Assembly (NCBI GenBank): GCA_029990175.1
Contig: JARKIP010000215.1
Span: 310,001 to 374,000 of the forward strand
From: Petunia secreta
Lineage: Eukaryota; Streptophyta; Magnoliopsida; Solanales; Solanaceae
DNA: 64,000 nucleotides
Direction of reading: 5' to 3'
Part shown: positions 9,348-21,726 of the stretch, in pieces
How positions within the stretch are numbered: position 1 is the stretch's first letter
Layout of the letters: the number at the start of each line of letters is the position of its first letter
Position numbers and translations under genes: made by a program
Notes under the pieces: generated by a model
The model's database searches: none
What the model was told of the DNA's origin: nothing
Seen by the model: the letters and a program-made list of their open reading frames with translations, nothing else

Positions 9348-9903
9348 TGTATTGGGTAAAAATTGACGTGCTCGATCAGCACCTCAGAATGATGGAACGA
9401 AGAGAAAGCGAGCCGATGCTCCGAAGAGAGATAGTTAAACCCACGACTAAGTCACCGAAGTCAAGTTCTAACGCCACTATCGAAGGCGAGTTGAACGCTG
9501 AGCTTCGGTGATATGTCCTCCTATCTGAACAGCAAGGTCGTATCACCGAAGCCTTGGGACCAAGCTTCGGTGACCACCTCGGTTCCAGCGGCTTTGCAGC
9601 CCACTACTTTACCCCACTAACTTCTCAATTTAATGTCAAGATCGTGGGATGATGCACTAGCTGATGGTGGAGAACGTGGGCAAGGCCCTTAGGCCTATAA
9701 ATAGTAGTTCATTCTGTATTATGGGGATCCAGAAATTGATACTGAAACTCTGCCCAAATTTGTACTCACAATCAGATATTGAAATACAGTTACTTTTCCG
9801 CATTTACATCTTTTTCGTGTGTTTATTCAACTTTGATACGAAGAATTGCTTATATTCGAATCTAAATTCGATTTGTACTCCTAAACTGATTTAGGCCCAT
9901 ACA
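9348..9903 (+). repeat. 3' LTR of element E
   Basis: It starts TGTATTGGG next to the polypurine tract and ends near CCCATACA, giving imperfect inverted ends, about 556 bp. A TATA box (CCTATAAATAG) lies at 9694-9704 in the plus orientation. Several TTCGGTGA-like motifs recur in the first half. The right boundary is uncertain by a few bases (9899-9903) because the 5' LTR and its target duplication are outside the window. Confidence 0.55.
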
Positions 9904-11168
9904 CTTTAGTCAAGTGAACTCAACATCTCTTCCCCTAATCCCTGTTATTTAACTAAATGAATACTAAATAAGAAGAAAAGGATTTCGATCCAAATAATTG
10001 AACAAACGCCATTATGGATAAAAGTGCAGAAGTAGTGGTAAATCTAAAATTTTAAGATTATGGGTTCGGCACCGTCAAGGAAGAAACTACAGTATCCTAC
10101 GGGTAGTCGGCAACGATCTTCGGCTGAAAATTATATCGTGTACATATATTAAATTTCACTTTATATAGTGATATTCAGTTTTGGCTGTCTATAGACAACC
10201 AATAGTAGTAGCCTAGTGATCAAGAGTATTTAAAATGTGCCTAATGCTACAAGTTCAAATCTGCAATGAGACAATTTTTATTTATTTAAAGCAAAATACA
10301 AATAAGCTAGACTAATGTGAGTAATAGAGGGGATATATATATAAAATTATTTAGTGGTCCGCAAATAACATTCATCTGAAATTTATATCGTGTACGTATG
10401 TCAAATTTCAATTTATGCAGTAATATATTAATATTTGAACGTCTATAGTCAACTAATAGTAGTAGCCAACTGGTCACGAGTATATAAAATTTGTTCAGCG
10501 ATACAAGTTAAAATTTATAATGCAACAATTTCTATTTTTAAAAGAAATAGTAAAAACATGTTGGACGAATTTAGCTAATAGAAGGGGAAAATATATCAAA
10601 AAAAAAAAAAATTGAATTTAGTGAGAATTGATCCATGCTCTTGAGTATAAGAGAACCAATATTGGACCATGTGAATTATTCAAGATTTTAGTGCATGTGT
10701 TCAGAAATATCATATTTCAAAATATTTCAAAAAATATATACATAATATGTTTAATTTTGTGAAATGATCATGGACTTAAATGAACCACAATTAAGGAAGA
10801 AGATTCGTCCATGTTCGAATGTAAAACTTAATAGCAGGTTTACATCCTCAATTGTAATCCATGAACATGTAAGAAACATAAGAATATTAATACAATCTCG
10901 AAAAGTTAATTGGAAAATGATCATAATAGTACAACAAATGAAACGTGGCCTCTAATGACTATTGGCAAGCTCATTGTTGCAATCTTCGCTGTGCAGCTAC
11001 CCGGTATTGAGACTTGTGCAGTCTAACAATAGAAGTTGTCTAAGAGAATCTAATGATAAAATAACTAAGAAAAAGTAGGGTTAGTGGTAAGAACTTGATA
11101 GGATTTTCAACTAGGCTGTGCGTGCACCGGACAACTGCCCCTAAACTTGTCAGACAAATCCTATAAAT
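9904..11168 (-). repeat. Left-hand LTR remnant of element Y, with an internal insertion
   Basis: The segment is colinear with Y's right LTR. 9930-10030 matches 58535-58640 (CCTAAT..CTGT, then GGATTTC, then ATAAAAGTGC). 10860-10900 matches 58678-58713. 10938-11075 matches 63325-63465 (GGCCTC..GGACTATTGG, then ACAATAGAAG). About 780 bp at roughly 10035-10820 is absent from the right copy and is an insertion or local rearrangement. The last 90 bases, 11080-11168, are not matched. No gene is present. Confidence 0.5.
10120..10600 (+). repeat. Diverged tandem pair of about 235 bp, possibly tRNA-derived SINE-like
   Basis: 10125-10345 and 10375-10600 share an ordered series of motifs: ATATCGTGTAC, CTATAG..AACCAATAGTAGTAGCC, then AAGTTCAAATCT or its variant, and a T-rich stretch. 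TAGTAGCCTAGTGATC and AAGTTCAAATCT resemble decayed A and B boxes of RNA polymerase III about 45 bp apart, as in tRNA-derived SINEs. No clear tail or target duplication was found, so the SINE identity is tentative. Confidence 0.3.
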
Positions 11169-11808
11169 TTTAACTCAACATAAAGAGAGAGAAGGAACTT
11201 TAAAAAAATCCATAGAAAACTCAAAAGTTGATATATAACACAAATATATGCATATAAGCTGCCAAAGAATAGAGGTACCTATCCAGTGCCAAGGTCTAGA
11301 GGTTCCCAGATCAGACATCTAAGAAAGCCAAAAATATGTACATCTTCCGAAGGGGAGCAAAACAAGATAAAACTAGAATATCTACAACTGGTGGCCTCAA
11401 TGAACAAGTTGGCTCACTGTATACTGCTACAAAGAGTCATGCTCCTCAATCACACTGTAACTAACTGGGTCCTGGAGCGAAATCTGCCAAAACGAAGATA
11501 CAAAATAAGAAAAAGATAGAGAGTGAGTCATAAGGATTCAATAGGCGAGGAATAGCTATTTAACTCATAAAATAGTCAAACGAGCTAAGAAAGCAGAAAG
11601 TAACAGCATATAACAGATAAACAATACATAAATGGGCAAGTAGTAGTTATATACAGGTAGCAAACACATAGAAGGTTATGAGATAAATGCAACATGATGC
11701 GATGGGGTCACATGTGCCCAATGAATGGAGCAAAATTCTCCTACCCTCAAAGTGAGGCAAGAAGTGGAATCCTCTTGCTCCTAGAGCGAAATCCCTCTGC
11801 CCTCACAT
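11169..11808 (-). repeat. X 3' LTR, distal part
   Basis: 11175-11320 matches 49216-49360 (TAACTCA.CATAAAGAGA, then CTCAAAAGTTGA, then ATGCATATAAGCT, then CCAAGGTCTAGAGG). The part next to A (11630-11808) is non-coding, with short CCTC..TGCTCC repeats. It continues at 42906 after A. Confidence 0.55.
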
Positions 11809-12548
11809 TGATGCAGCTCGAACACGTGCTGATCAAGTGTTCAATCCATCGAGGCCGATGACATGAAGCCAAACCAAGTTGTTGCGTGATGTTCACATTC
11901 AATTGGCGTGGTCGAGAGAAAGCAACCGTTCCGAAGTTGATTGGCCGAGCTCAAGATTCGAAGGCTTCATCTACAAGCTTGAGCCCGAAGAAGGGAGTGA
12001 CCGAACACCCAACTGAAACAAACAACCGAAGGGAGAGCGTCCAAGTTCAAGAGTTCGAGCTCAAGTGTTCGAATTCAAGTGTTCGACTGAAGGAGTGTCC
12101 GAACATTCAGCTTATTCAGCCCTGCGTGGCTTACTCCTATTGGTCGTCTGTGACCGATTTACTATTTTCCCGTAGTATTATCTATATAAACCTCCTTTCA
12201 TTTCATTTGTAAGACACCCAGTTTTGTATGAATATTGAATTTAGATGAATGCTAACTGTGTCTCCGTTGAGAGCCGACCCCATCGTGGGAATTTAAAGAA
12301 CTTGTGTCATTTGGTGTTATCGTTTGTACATTTTCTTCTTGATCATTCAATTTACAAGAAGCATGAGTTCTTCTTGAGGATTTTTGCATAGTTTAGGTGC
12401 ATCTCCTTGTTTCTCCGTAGTTTGAACCGAGACCAGTTCCTCGAATTTATTCCAACATAGCAAGAGATTTGTCTTGCTTTGATCTTTATTTTTCTGTTGT
12501 TTTGACTTCGGTTGGTAAGCTTAATCTTCACCGATTTAGCTTGCACCA
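11809..12548 (+). repeat. A 5' LTR
   Basis: It starts TGATGCAGCTCGAACACG and ends TTAGCTTGCACCA, about 740 bp, with a TATA box (CTATATAAACC) near 12181. The same ordered motifs occur in the 3' LTR at 42137. Confidence 0.82.
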
Positions 12549-12551
12549 TCT

Positions 12552-12563
12552 TGGTATCAGAGC
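12552..12563 (+). other. A primer binding site (tRNA-iMet)
   Basis: TGGTATCAGAGC lies three bases after the LTR end and is complementary to initiator tRNA-Met. Confidence 0.8.
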
Positions 12564-13766
12564 ACGGTTTGGACTTGTTCTTATAACCCCAATCCTGTTC
12601 GTTTTATCTCATGCGTTTGTGTCTTTCAGTTTCAGCTTCATCTTCGTTAGTTGTTGTTGTTACTGTTGTGTTCTTATTACAAAAAAAAAAAAAGTAAAAA
12701 AAAAAAATCCAAAAATTTTGGTTGATTGGTTGGTTGTTTAGATTAAACAGCCACAGATTCTTGTTCACCATTATCTAAAGAATCAAACAAGCACTTGTCA
12801 TACGTTGTTTGACGACAAGGGTTTCTCGCTGATTTTCTTACTGTTCTTGACGTGGTGGCGGTTGTTATCGAACCCCGGTTGAGTTTTAGTTGTTATCGTT
12901 GAAGACTGGTGGTTCTTATTTGATTTGGGTTGTATTTTGAGCTCAAAATTCGAAGTTCTGTGTTTGAGCCACCGTCCGTATGCCGAAAAATTGTTACACT
13001 GTAACGATGTACCGACGAAGTGAAGCTGTTCTTAGCTCGATTTTGGAAATGAGATTCCTCTGATGTTGAAAGTTACCGGAGTGAAGAACGACCTAGAATC
13101 CGTGTTAAAGTCGTGAACAGTGAATAAAGTTGAAAAGTTTGTCCGTACGTCGGAATTGTTAAAGTTCACTGTTCTATTGAAGAAGAAAGGGGTAAAGTGT
13201 TAAAATCAAAACCCCAGGTGAAAATTTTGTCAGTTAGAAAAAGGAAAGTGGATAAGGTTAAACCCTAATCCGTACCAAAGGAGGGACCACTTTCATCCGT
13301 ACAAGAGTTGTTGTGTCCGAGGATTCCAAAGAGAGGAATCGAAGGGTAGAATCTTCTAGGTTTTCACTTTTCATGTGTTCGATAAATCTCGTTAGTGGAG
13401 CTCTAGAGTAAATCTTTCTACTCGAGGTCGTACTAACTTGTATGAGCTTATAGGAACTCGTGCGTGGGGTGAACGAAGTCCAAATTTTGTAGACAATTCT
13501 TTAACTTCCCGAGCGCAGTTAAATAGCGTCCGTTCCATCGAGTCAACATCATTTCACTATTCCCGAAGGAGACAATGTAACTTGTCAAATTCGAAGGAAC
13601 TGAGAGAAGTTGATCAACTGAGGAAGTCATTGGCTACAAGTTCTTGAGTGACCAAAACCGAAGCCACGAATTGAGTGGACCCGAGCGCCACCCAATAAAA
13701 GTGAGGGAGTGTGTGAGGTGATTTCTAACCTTAACATTTTCTTGGTCTTTGATTTTTGCAGGTACC
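12564..13766 (+). other. A untranslated leader
   Basis: About 1.2 kb of non-coding leader separates the primer site from gag. It is homologous to the B leader (35640-36813 on the minus strand), for example around the GTCCGTACG and TTTCGATAA-type motifs. TTTTTGCAG at 13754-13762, just before the gag frame, could be a splice acceptor; B has a TGTGCAG at the same place. Confidence 0.5.
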
Positions 13767-13939
13767 TTGGCTGGGAATGGGGTCGATGGAAAGGGCATTG
13801 AGAAGCCCGAGGTATCGTTAGCCGATCTCATGGCTGCGATACAAGGCATCAGTTCCGAGGTAAGAGGAGTGAGTGCTCGAGTAGCTAACCTCGAGTAAGG
13901 GAGTGTGTCCGCGGCCTTGCCTGGGTTGGGCGCTGGAAC
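13767..13939 (+). pseudogene. A gag, N-terminal fragment
   Basis: The frame reads LAGNGVDGKGIEKPEVSLAD, matching the B gag start MAGNDGKSIEKPELSLAD. The ATG has become TTG (13767-13769) and a CAG/CAA codon has become TAA (13896-13898). It is interrupted by C at 13940 and resumes at 29990. Confidence 0.75.
13935..13939. repeat. Target site duplication of C, left copy (right copy 29985-29989)
   Basis: GGAAC on the left and GGAAT on the right, one C-to-T difference. Removing C and one copy restores the frame GAGT of A's gag, which supports the boundary. Confidence 0.75.
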
Positions 13940-16900
13940 TGTTGACACCTATTTTGTCCCGGAGTTATTGAAATTGATAATTTACTATGGAAAGGTTTTT
14001 AATTAAGGCTAAAATTGAAAATAAAAGAGATAAAACAATTGATTTTGATCAAAAAAGGCTAAAAGCATAATTCATAGCCTAAATTCTGTCATATTCGTGC
14101 AAACCCCTATATACATTATACACACGCATATTTCCCCCCCAATTCAAAAATTTCCCCCTTTCGACCCGGTTGCCCAAATCCCTAACCCGCGTGACCCGTT
14201 TCCCTTTCTGATTTTCCCCTCGGATTCTCTCCAAAACAGTCCAAAACTCGTACGAATTGATTCCGTTTTCTCTCACCAGTACAACGAACAACTCATCCCA
14301 TCCGTTCATTTTGAATTTTGATCAAATCCGAGTCATTGATCTCTTTCTTGGAGATAAGGATGAGAGAGGTGTAATTTTACCCTCTCACCCTTATCTCACA
14401 AGGGAGAGATCAAAGAGCAGCAGGGTAATTTGGATTTTTGGAGCCAAGGTAAAACCCTAAGCTTCTACTATATATTTATCATTTTTTCGGTAGGGTTTGG
14501 GAGGGTTTTTTTTTGGATAACATAGAAACGGCAACATCCAAACTTTTTAAATTTTCTTCAGTTTTTTTTTTAAGTTCAAGAAGGATTGCTACTGTTTCTG
14601 CATTTTGTCTTGTATTATCGCTTCATTATTTGTATCGTCGCTTCGCTTTTCAAGTCGTCAACCTCGTCTTCGCATTTATTCGAGTCGTCGAGCTTGTTCG
14701 AGTTGTCGACCTTATCGAGTCGCTCTTTCTTCGGACCCTCGCTTCGTTCACTGCCCTAAAACAGGTTAAAATCTTGAACTTTCTTTTAAAAGTTTACTTA
14801 TCTTATTTATATTCTGTAGTTTGTAATATTTGATGTTAGAATCTGATCATGATACTATACATTGTCGTAAATGGAAAGAAATGGTTTTAAAATGTAGTAT
14901 TCAACTTTTAATTGAATAAAGCTTGAATTTTTGATGATTTAGTAGTAGAGAAAAATCATATTTTGTCTGTTTCAGTCTCTGAATTTCTGATTTGATCATG
15001 GTGAGGTTATTTGTTTTTTTAATGCTATGGAAGTGTGTTTAGTTTGGTAAGAAGTTAGAAAGGATTGTGGCTGCAGCAGGTGCAGGCTTTGTCTGGATGT
15101 GTTTCTTATTGCAGGTGGTGCAGGAACCTTAACTCTTGCCCTGGTAGCTTGTTTAGAGTGTAGGGGTGTAAGGTTAGGAGGGGGCAGGGGCTGTTTTGGT
15201 GTTGATGCAGTTGTAGGTGTGTGTGTAGGTGTCCAGGTGTTGTTGCTATGTGCAGAGTTGAGAGGGTGTTCGGTTGCTTCTTGCCTCAGGAAGGTTGTTT
15301 TATGTCTTAGTTAGTGCAGTTTTTTGTAAAGGAGTCCTGGTAGGTTGTTTTCTCTATTTTAGGTAGCTTTCTCTTTTCCTCTATTTTTGGAAGTTGTTTG
15401 GGAGAGCAGATGTATGCTGCAGGGGTCTGGTTTTTTGTTTGTCAAAATGGAGCAGCAGGTTTGTCAAAAAGTGTGGAATGTGTGAGCATGCTATATGTAT
15501 GTTCAGGGCAGATTGGAGGTTGTTTTCTTGACATTGTGCAAGACAAATGTTAAGGTTGTAGTTTTGGTTCAAGAGTTTGCTTTCTTGGAGTTCTGGTGTA
15601 TGCAGGGGTGTTGTTTAGACAGTGTAGATTTGTTTCATATGCAGGTGGTTGCGAGCAGTAGTTCAAGCAGGCGAGGTGGTATGTGGTCTAATTATGCTTT
15701 GATTCAGGGCAGTGAGAGGGGATGTTCAAGTTCCTAGTTTTGAGGTTCTGCTCTTGTTTTGCAGCAACTATAGGTTCTGTTTTCAGGGGTCTGTTCTGGA
15801 TAGTAGAGGAGTGTTATGTGACGCTTGTGAGTCAGTTTAGTGTGTGTGTGTGTGCTGGAGTGGTCCTGGTGCTCGAGAGGGGCTGTTTTAGTTCAGGGGT
15901 TGGTTCTTGGTGTTTGGAGCAGCTTGTTAGAAGCTGTATCTGATTGCTCAGGTCTGTGTGTGTTTATGTGTAGCATAGTGCATCTGTGTGTGTCCTGCAT
16001 GTGCATGAGTGTGTGCAGGTGAGTATGTGCGAGTGTATGCTTGTGTGTGGATATCTGCATATAGTTGTGTGTGTTTCAGTTTGTATGTGAAGTTCAGGTG
16101 CTTAAGGCAAATTAGTCCATTTCTTTCAGCTTCTCTTTGTGTTATGTGATTGATTAGGTCCAGTATTCTTTAATTGTAGTGCTTCAAGTCCTACCTGTTC
16201 TGTTTTAGGGCATCATCAGTTTGGTTATGTGTACAAGTTATCCAGTCTGATCCATTATACATTTACTTGAATCCAGAAAGTTCATCCTTCATTGAATCAT
16301 TTAAGTTCTTTGCTTTAGATCCAGTACAATTAATGATTGGTTATACAGCCTAAATCAAAGTTTACTCTTTGCTAATGATTGACAAGACGCGGTCATCTTA
16401 AATAGTGTCGATAATTCTCTACCTAAATAAATTGGAAGCAGATTCTTAAGTTAGTAATTGTGTTGGCTACATGTGTTAATTAAATGCCTAACCTCGCATC
16501 ATTTAGTCGTGGCCATTCATCCCTTTTTCTGGAGCTAACAACATTCAGTAAGAAAGAAGAATGGCTTAATTCATTTGTGAATGTCTGAACCTTTGATAAT
16601 TTGCCATGTCTAGTTTGATTTTACTAGGATTTCATTGACTTGAAGGAATCAAATTGTACTCTTTGTTCTCTGAAGTTTGTACACGCCTTTCTTTAAAATG
16701 CCAAGATAGATTCCTAATTGCCTATGTATGACTTGATTAGAAATTTATCTCAAGTACATATACACATTGGTGTGCATTTGCTAATCCTTATCTTGTTCTA
16801 TTTTTGCATGAAAACACTCCTTTGGACGAGTTTGAGTTGCTAAACTCACGAATCGGGACGACATGCATTTGGGAAGTTATTTGATCCACTCCACATTTTC

Positions 16901-17503
16901 GGGACTTGATATCCCCGAAAATGTAAAAGAATAAGAAAAAGAAAAAAATGAAATCCTTGTGAAATACAAGGCTTGTATTGAGCTTGCTATCCGGGTTCTA
17001 CCTTCTAAACTCCTCCTCTCCCACCCCCTTTAAAAAGCATGTTTTAGGATCCCGTAAATCGGATTAGGACTTTGCATGATTAGAAGCTTGGTAGGATAAC
17101 CGCTTTATCAAATTATTATCTTATTGCATGTTTAGAATTGATCACACAATTGCTTATCCCGTTTCTTTGGGACGCGCCAATTAGTTTAAGATAATAGGAA
17201 TCTTTGATTAACTATCGAGTGCAAAAGAATCAAAATTAAAATTGTATTCGTTTATTGATTATTTATATTTAAGTTAATTATTTATCCATTTATTATTTAT
17301 TTATATATTTATTTATTTAGTTATTTAATTTTATTTAATTATTTATTTGTTTAATCAATTATAATTATTTATTTATTCATTTACTTATTTTAATTAATCA
17401 ATTATTATTCATTTATTCCTTATTTGATTGAATTCATAAATATTTATTTATTTAATTAAGTTCTTATCTATATTATTTATCTATCCAATCAGTTAATTAA
17501 TCA

Positions 17504-17541
<38 letters not shown>

Positions 17542-18032
17542 CTAATCATTTATTTTATTTACTTAATTTTATTTAGCCTCTCGTTTATTTAAATTAACTA
17601 ATTAATCAGTCAACTATTATTTCATTATTCATTAATTAATCTTAAGTTTTGTTGTTTGTTTATCTAACTATTGGTGTAGTCAAATCTTATCTTATTTATA
17701 TTAACCATTATTTATTTATTTTTATTTAAAATTTATCTTAAAATAATTATCTTTAAGTAAAATTCGTGAAAATCGCCGGATTAACCGCTTTTAGCGGATT
17801 TTCGAAAGTGCTCCCGTTAGGGACCTTCTTTCGAATTTAATAGAACCACTTACCTAGAATCTCTGTATTAAATTTCTTTTAAATAAAGAATAAAATTGCA
17901 CTCTTTAGTTAACTTAGGTTCCTAATAATCCTTAAATTAGGTGGCGACTCCAAAGAAACCCTTTGGAATCTCCATTTTATTGAAATCAAATCTCGATGCA
18001 TACCTGTGTGCATTTTTTGGGAGGGTTCAACA
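13940..18032 (+). repeat. C 5' LTR (4.1 kb)
   Basis: It runs from TGTTGACACC to GGGTTCAACA. Segments in order are: a pyrimidine-rich start; a hairpin at about 14349-14397; T- and GTGT-rich stretches (15840-16080); an ordinary AT-rich part; a very AT-rich TTTA/TTAT zone (17230-17760) with a (TTA)n run near 17500-17545; and the end with CTCCCGTTAGGGACC. A TATA-like CTATATATTTATC lies near 14467. There is no gene in it; short ORFs here are not conserved between the two LTRs. Confidence 0.85.
14349..14400. other. Hairpin in C LTR
   Basis: GGAGATAAGGATGAGAG, then about 14 bases, then CTCTCACCCTTATCTC form a long near-perfect stem. It recurs at about 26271-26322 in the other LTR with small changes. 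The position near the presumed transcription start suggests an RNA structure in the LTR; its role is unknown. Confidence 0.6.
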
Positions 18033-18035
18033 GCA

Positions 18036-18052
18036 TGGCGACTCCGCTGGGG
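18036..18052 (+). other. C primer binding site (tRNA-Arg type)
   Basis: TGGCGACTCCGCTGGGG lies three bases after the LTR end. This is the primer site seen in Ogre-type elements, regarded as complementary to a tRNA-Arg 3' end. Confidence 0.7.
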
Positions 18053-19372
18053 GTGCGCAAATAGTTCTAACCAAAAGATTTTCACGAATTTGCTTTATTT
18101 ATATATATGTGTTGATTGTATGTACACGTAGCTTAACTCTTTGTTTTTTTCCATGCCTAAACTAGTATGCGTAGAATTAATTGTTGTGAATGAATATATT
18201 GAAGCATATTTTTATTTGTGCATAGTCCGCATTCCATTCATATTTCCTCCCTCATGGAGCCTGTCAATTCTCTTTCACCTCCTCGATTTCATCACGGGGC
18301 ACCCGCTTGACGGGTAGTTATGCAGGAAGGGCATTGCCCTTACCTCACTCTTTGAAACTTCTTTCATGTCACCAAAAGTTAGTTCGGGATATTGAGATTG
18401 CCTGGTTTTGTCATGGCCAGTTCTACTGCGTTGTGAGGCCAGGTCTATCCCACATAGGTCGAGTCAGCCTCAACCGTTAGCCAACTCTTAGAAGGAGATT
18501 TAGGACATGCATGCATATACACCTTAGTTTGGACCCGGTCCTTGGTGCCGTTCCAGGAATTAAGAAGCCCTTTTGTCGACGGGTACTTGTAACCAAACGA
18601 CATTTCATTTTATTTGGTATGTGGTGACCATAGACGGATCCATGCCAGTTTGCCTTTGCCAAATTTGGGATTTTGTCTCACGGTTCCTTTTGTTTGCAGG
18701 GAGATAGCCATTTGTTCAATAAGGTAATGTTCACAGTTGTTTCCCAGTGCGTTCAATATGGTTGAAGATTAGCAGTTGACAGATTTGGATCCCGCAAGGA
18801 GCAAACAATTGTGGTCTTAGTATTTTGGGACTGAGTTATTGCATTTTATTATTTATTTTGTTTAAAAAAAAACAGTGTATTACGACGTTGTAGTGGTTTG
18901 TTGCCGGATTTCTGTTTAAGGCATTGTATTATTGGAGACATTTTTAATAAAAATGGGCTTTTAAATTTTATTGTTTATTGTACCGTCATCTCCCAAATTT
19001 ACATTAGTAACAGTTTGGATCAATCTATTGCCACCGCATCGGTGTGCTACTTGACGATTAGGCTTACCTCTGGCACAAAGAGTCACCTTACAGGGTAAGA
19101 CGCGTTCGCATTTTTATTTACGCTCAACTACTTGTGTTTTCCACATGTCAACTTGTTTAAAATGCAAAGTGCTACGTGATGCGAGTCACGTGATTTGTGT
19201 GCAATTTTGCCAATGACATGCAAACTAACATGGTTACTTTTGAACTTTTTCTTTTGTTTTGTTTATCCCCAAACAGAGGTTTGATTTGTGCTGATTTAAG
19301 CTGGCTGATCACTCCTATTACACAAGGGCAAAGGACCAATCTTCATGCTGGTACACATTTCCACAACTGATA
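18053..19372 (+). other. C untranslated leader
   Basis: About 1.3 kb between the primer site and gag. Small ORFs are present, none recognisable. Confidence 0.5.
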
Positions 19373-21726
19373 ATGACTGGAATAGATGATGAACCTCGCA
19401 ATACAGAGAAAAATTATGCAACTCCTGAATCGTCAAGAGGAAATGTCATTATTTCTCAAGACGAACTGATTCTTGAAATGGCTAAGGAACTACAGATGTT
19501 AAAAGATGAGCTGGCTACGGTAAAAGGGCAAACTCCTAAAAACACGCCGCTGAGTGGGCCCGATGCATCCCACTCTCTGGGTCAAATGGGGCAATCTCTG
19601 AACTCAATTGATGGGGTTGCCAATATGAACACACCTCTGAACACCCACAATTCTCTAAAAGCACCAGTCCACCAAAGTAACTTGCCACTTGCCCAAGCTC
19701 CACCTCCAAATAACACTCAATCTAGCCAAACAATCAACCGACCACCCATCTACCCATCACATCAACAATACCCACCATTCACCCGCACCCTGCCAATACT
19801 TATTATCAAACACACACTCTATATCCATACCAAACCTCCACTTACCAAAATGAACCCATCCGCAAGCTTATACTGAAAATCCATCCGCACCATTAGTTCA
19901 AGTGGCGGTATCTGGCGGGCAAGATGCTCCTATTGTGCAAATTGATGATTACACCAATCCTCCTTATGTGAAGTTTCAAAATGGTGTTAGGAGAGCCAAA
20001 AAAGCAGTCGATGTAGGTGAGGATTTGGAGAAAAAGGTACAAGGTTGGGTGATGGGTGCTCTTAGCAAAGCATCAATAGGCAAGGGCAAGGAAAGTCTGG
20101 AATATGAAGATTTATGTGTTCATCCTGGAATTGAATACCCAGAAGGGTACAAAGTACCAAAGTTTGTTAAGTTTAATGGCAAAGGCAACTCCCGAGCCCA
20201 TTTGAGAAGGTACTGTAAAACCTTGGGAGTGGGGAAGAATGAAGAGCTCCGTATGAAATCATTCATTCATAGTCTTGAAGGCGAAGCTTTAGACTGGTAC
20301 TCTGAGCAGGATCCCTCAAAATGGATTAACTGGAGGAGTATGGCTCACGACTTTATGGAACGTTTTGGTTTCCATGCTGAAATACCATTAGATCGGTTGG
20401 CTATTGCAAGGTTTAGGAAGAAGTCGACCGATACTTTTAGGGAATACGCGGTACATTGGAGGAGTGAGGCGGCCAAAGTTAAGCCTCCCATGAGTGAGGA
20501 AGAGTTTGTGGGTCATTTCATCAAGACATTGGATGAATTCTACTATGATCGAATGGCATCCATGACTAACTCTACTTTTGCCAATCTAGTGAAAACTGGG
20601 GAGATGTATGAAGCTGGTTTAAAATCTGGTAGGATCACAAATTTGGCCGCTTTGCAAGCTACAAGTAAGGCAATCCAGTCTGGGTCGGGTAATGGTTTTA
20701 ACAAGAAAAAGAAAGAAGAAGTGGGAGCTGTTGTTAGAGACATCGAGTGTCGACTGGTCGGAAAGTTGGATTTTGGAAATCCGTCTGCCTTCCCCACCTA
20801 CCAAAACACCTATTACCCAAACTACCCCACTCACTATCAGATGCCACCTGTTCCTTATCCGGTTTACAGTGCACAAGAAAATTACTACCAACCTAGAGCA
20901 CACGCACCTAATCAATACCCTCGTCAGCCAAATTTTCAAGCACCCTAGAATTACCAGCCTCGTCCTCCTATTCGTCCCAATATGCAAGGGTTTAATCAGA
21001 ATTACGAAAGGAGAGCGACCAAAACCTATACTCCCCTAGCCGAGTCATATGACCAACTTTTTGAGAGATTAAGAAATGCGGGAGTTGTGCAGCCTATCCC
21101 TGATAACACCCCAAATCCACCTCCAAAATGGTATGATGCAAATAAGCACTGTACTTATCACTCAGGGGCAGCTGGCAATGATATTGAGAGATGTTATACT
21201 TTCAAAGACAAGGTCGAGGGTTTAATCAAAGCAGGCACCATTCAACTCACCAGCACTCAGCCAAATGTGCATGATAATCCTCTTCCCAATTATGGTAACA
21301 ATGCAGTTAATATGATTTCTCTTGAGGAAGAGCCCAAATCTGAAGGGCACCATAGTCTCTATTTATGATATAAAGGTTGATAATATTGCTTCTAAGGTAC
21401 CTAAGCAAGCACTAACTCTATTGCCAAAGAATGAGGGAACTTTTGGCCCAGGTGGCAACCCTGCTGAAGGAAAGATGGAAAAGGTTGAGTCTGAGAAGAA
21501 GCCGACTAGTGTCATGCTACAGCCTCTTTTACCGTTGAACCAGTCATTTGTCCAAGCACCAGAAATGACCATGCAGAATCTGATTGAAGGTGTTGGCAGC
21601 CTATTCTTGACTGATGGATTGAAATGCAGTGCAACTATAGAAGATTCTGAGAAAGAGCCACATGTGCAGAATGCTGAACCAAGTGATGTGATGGCTAATT
21701 GGACTTGTGGTCTAAAAGAGACTTGA
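19373..21726 (+). pseudogene. C gag (Ogre/Tat type), broken
   Basis: The first segment (ATG 19373, MTGIDDEPRNTEK) is a coiled and Pro/Gln-rich N-terminus. Two frameshifts near 19785 and 19856 lead into the frame of 19902-20948, which holds the retrotransposon gag domain (VPKFVKFNGKGNSRAHL, GEALDWYSEQDPSKWINW, FREYAVHWRSEAAKV). A single TAG at 20946-20948 (probably from CAG) interrupts it. The same frame then continues through YTPLAESYDQLFERLRNAG and CTYHSGAAGNDIERCYTFK to 21366. A last shift near 21330 joins a tail ending at 21726. The C-terminal His/Cys segment is typical of Tat gags. No protease or RT follows. Confidence 0.75.

Larger units (their letters stand above)
1..9903 (+). mobile_element. 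E: right part of a Tat/Athila-like Ty3/gypsy retrotransposon, interrupted by D
   Basis: The element is recognised by a purine-rich tract followed directly by a TG-starting LTR (9330-9903, plus orientation) and by a multi-exon antisense gene just upstream of that tract. Such antisense extra ORFs between pol and the 3' LTR are known from Tat-lineage plant retrotransposons. Gag, pol and the 5' LTR would lie left of position 1 and are not seen. Bases 1-351 lie beyond the antisense gene's stop codon and hold short imperfect repeats of an AAGCCCGAAGGCT-like motif at about 208-320, with no coding potential. The 5694-bp element D splits E at 839-6532. The lineage assignment is inference from architecture; the 3' end is clear. 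Confidence 0.6.

Noticed and set aside
15099..16022. Cys/Val-rich ORFs in the C LTR (similar ones at 27321-27992)
   Set aside because: They come from GTGT/TGTT-rich LTR sequence; lengths and frames differ between the two LTR copies.
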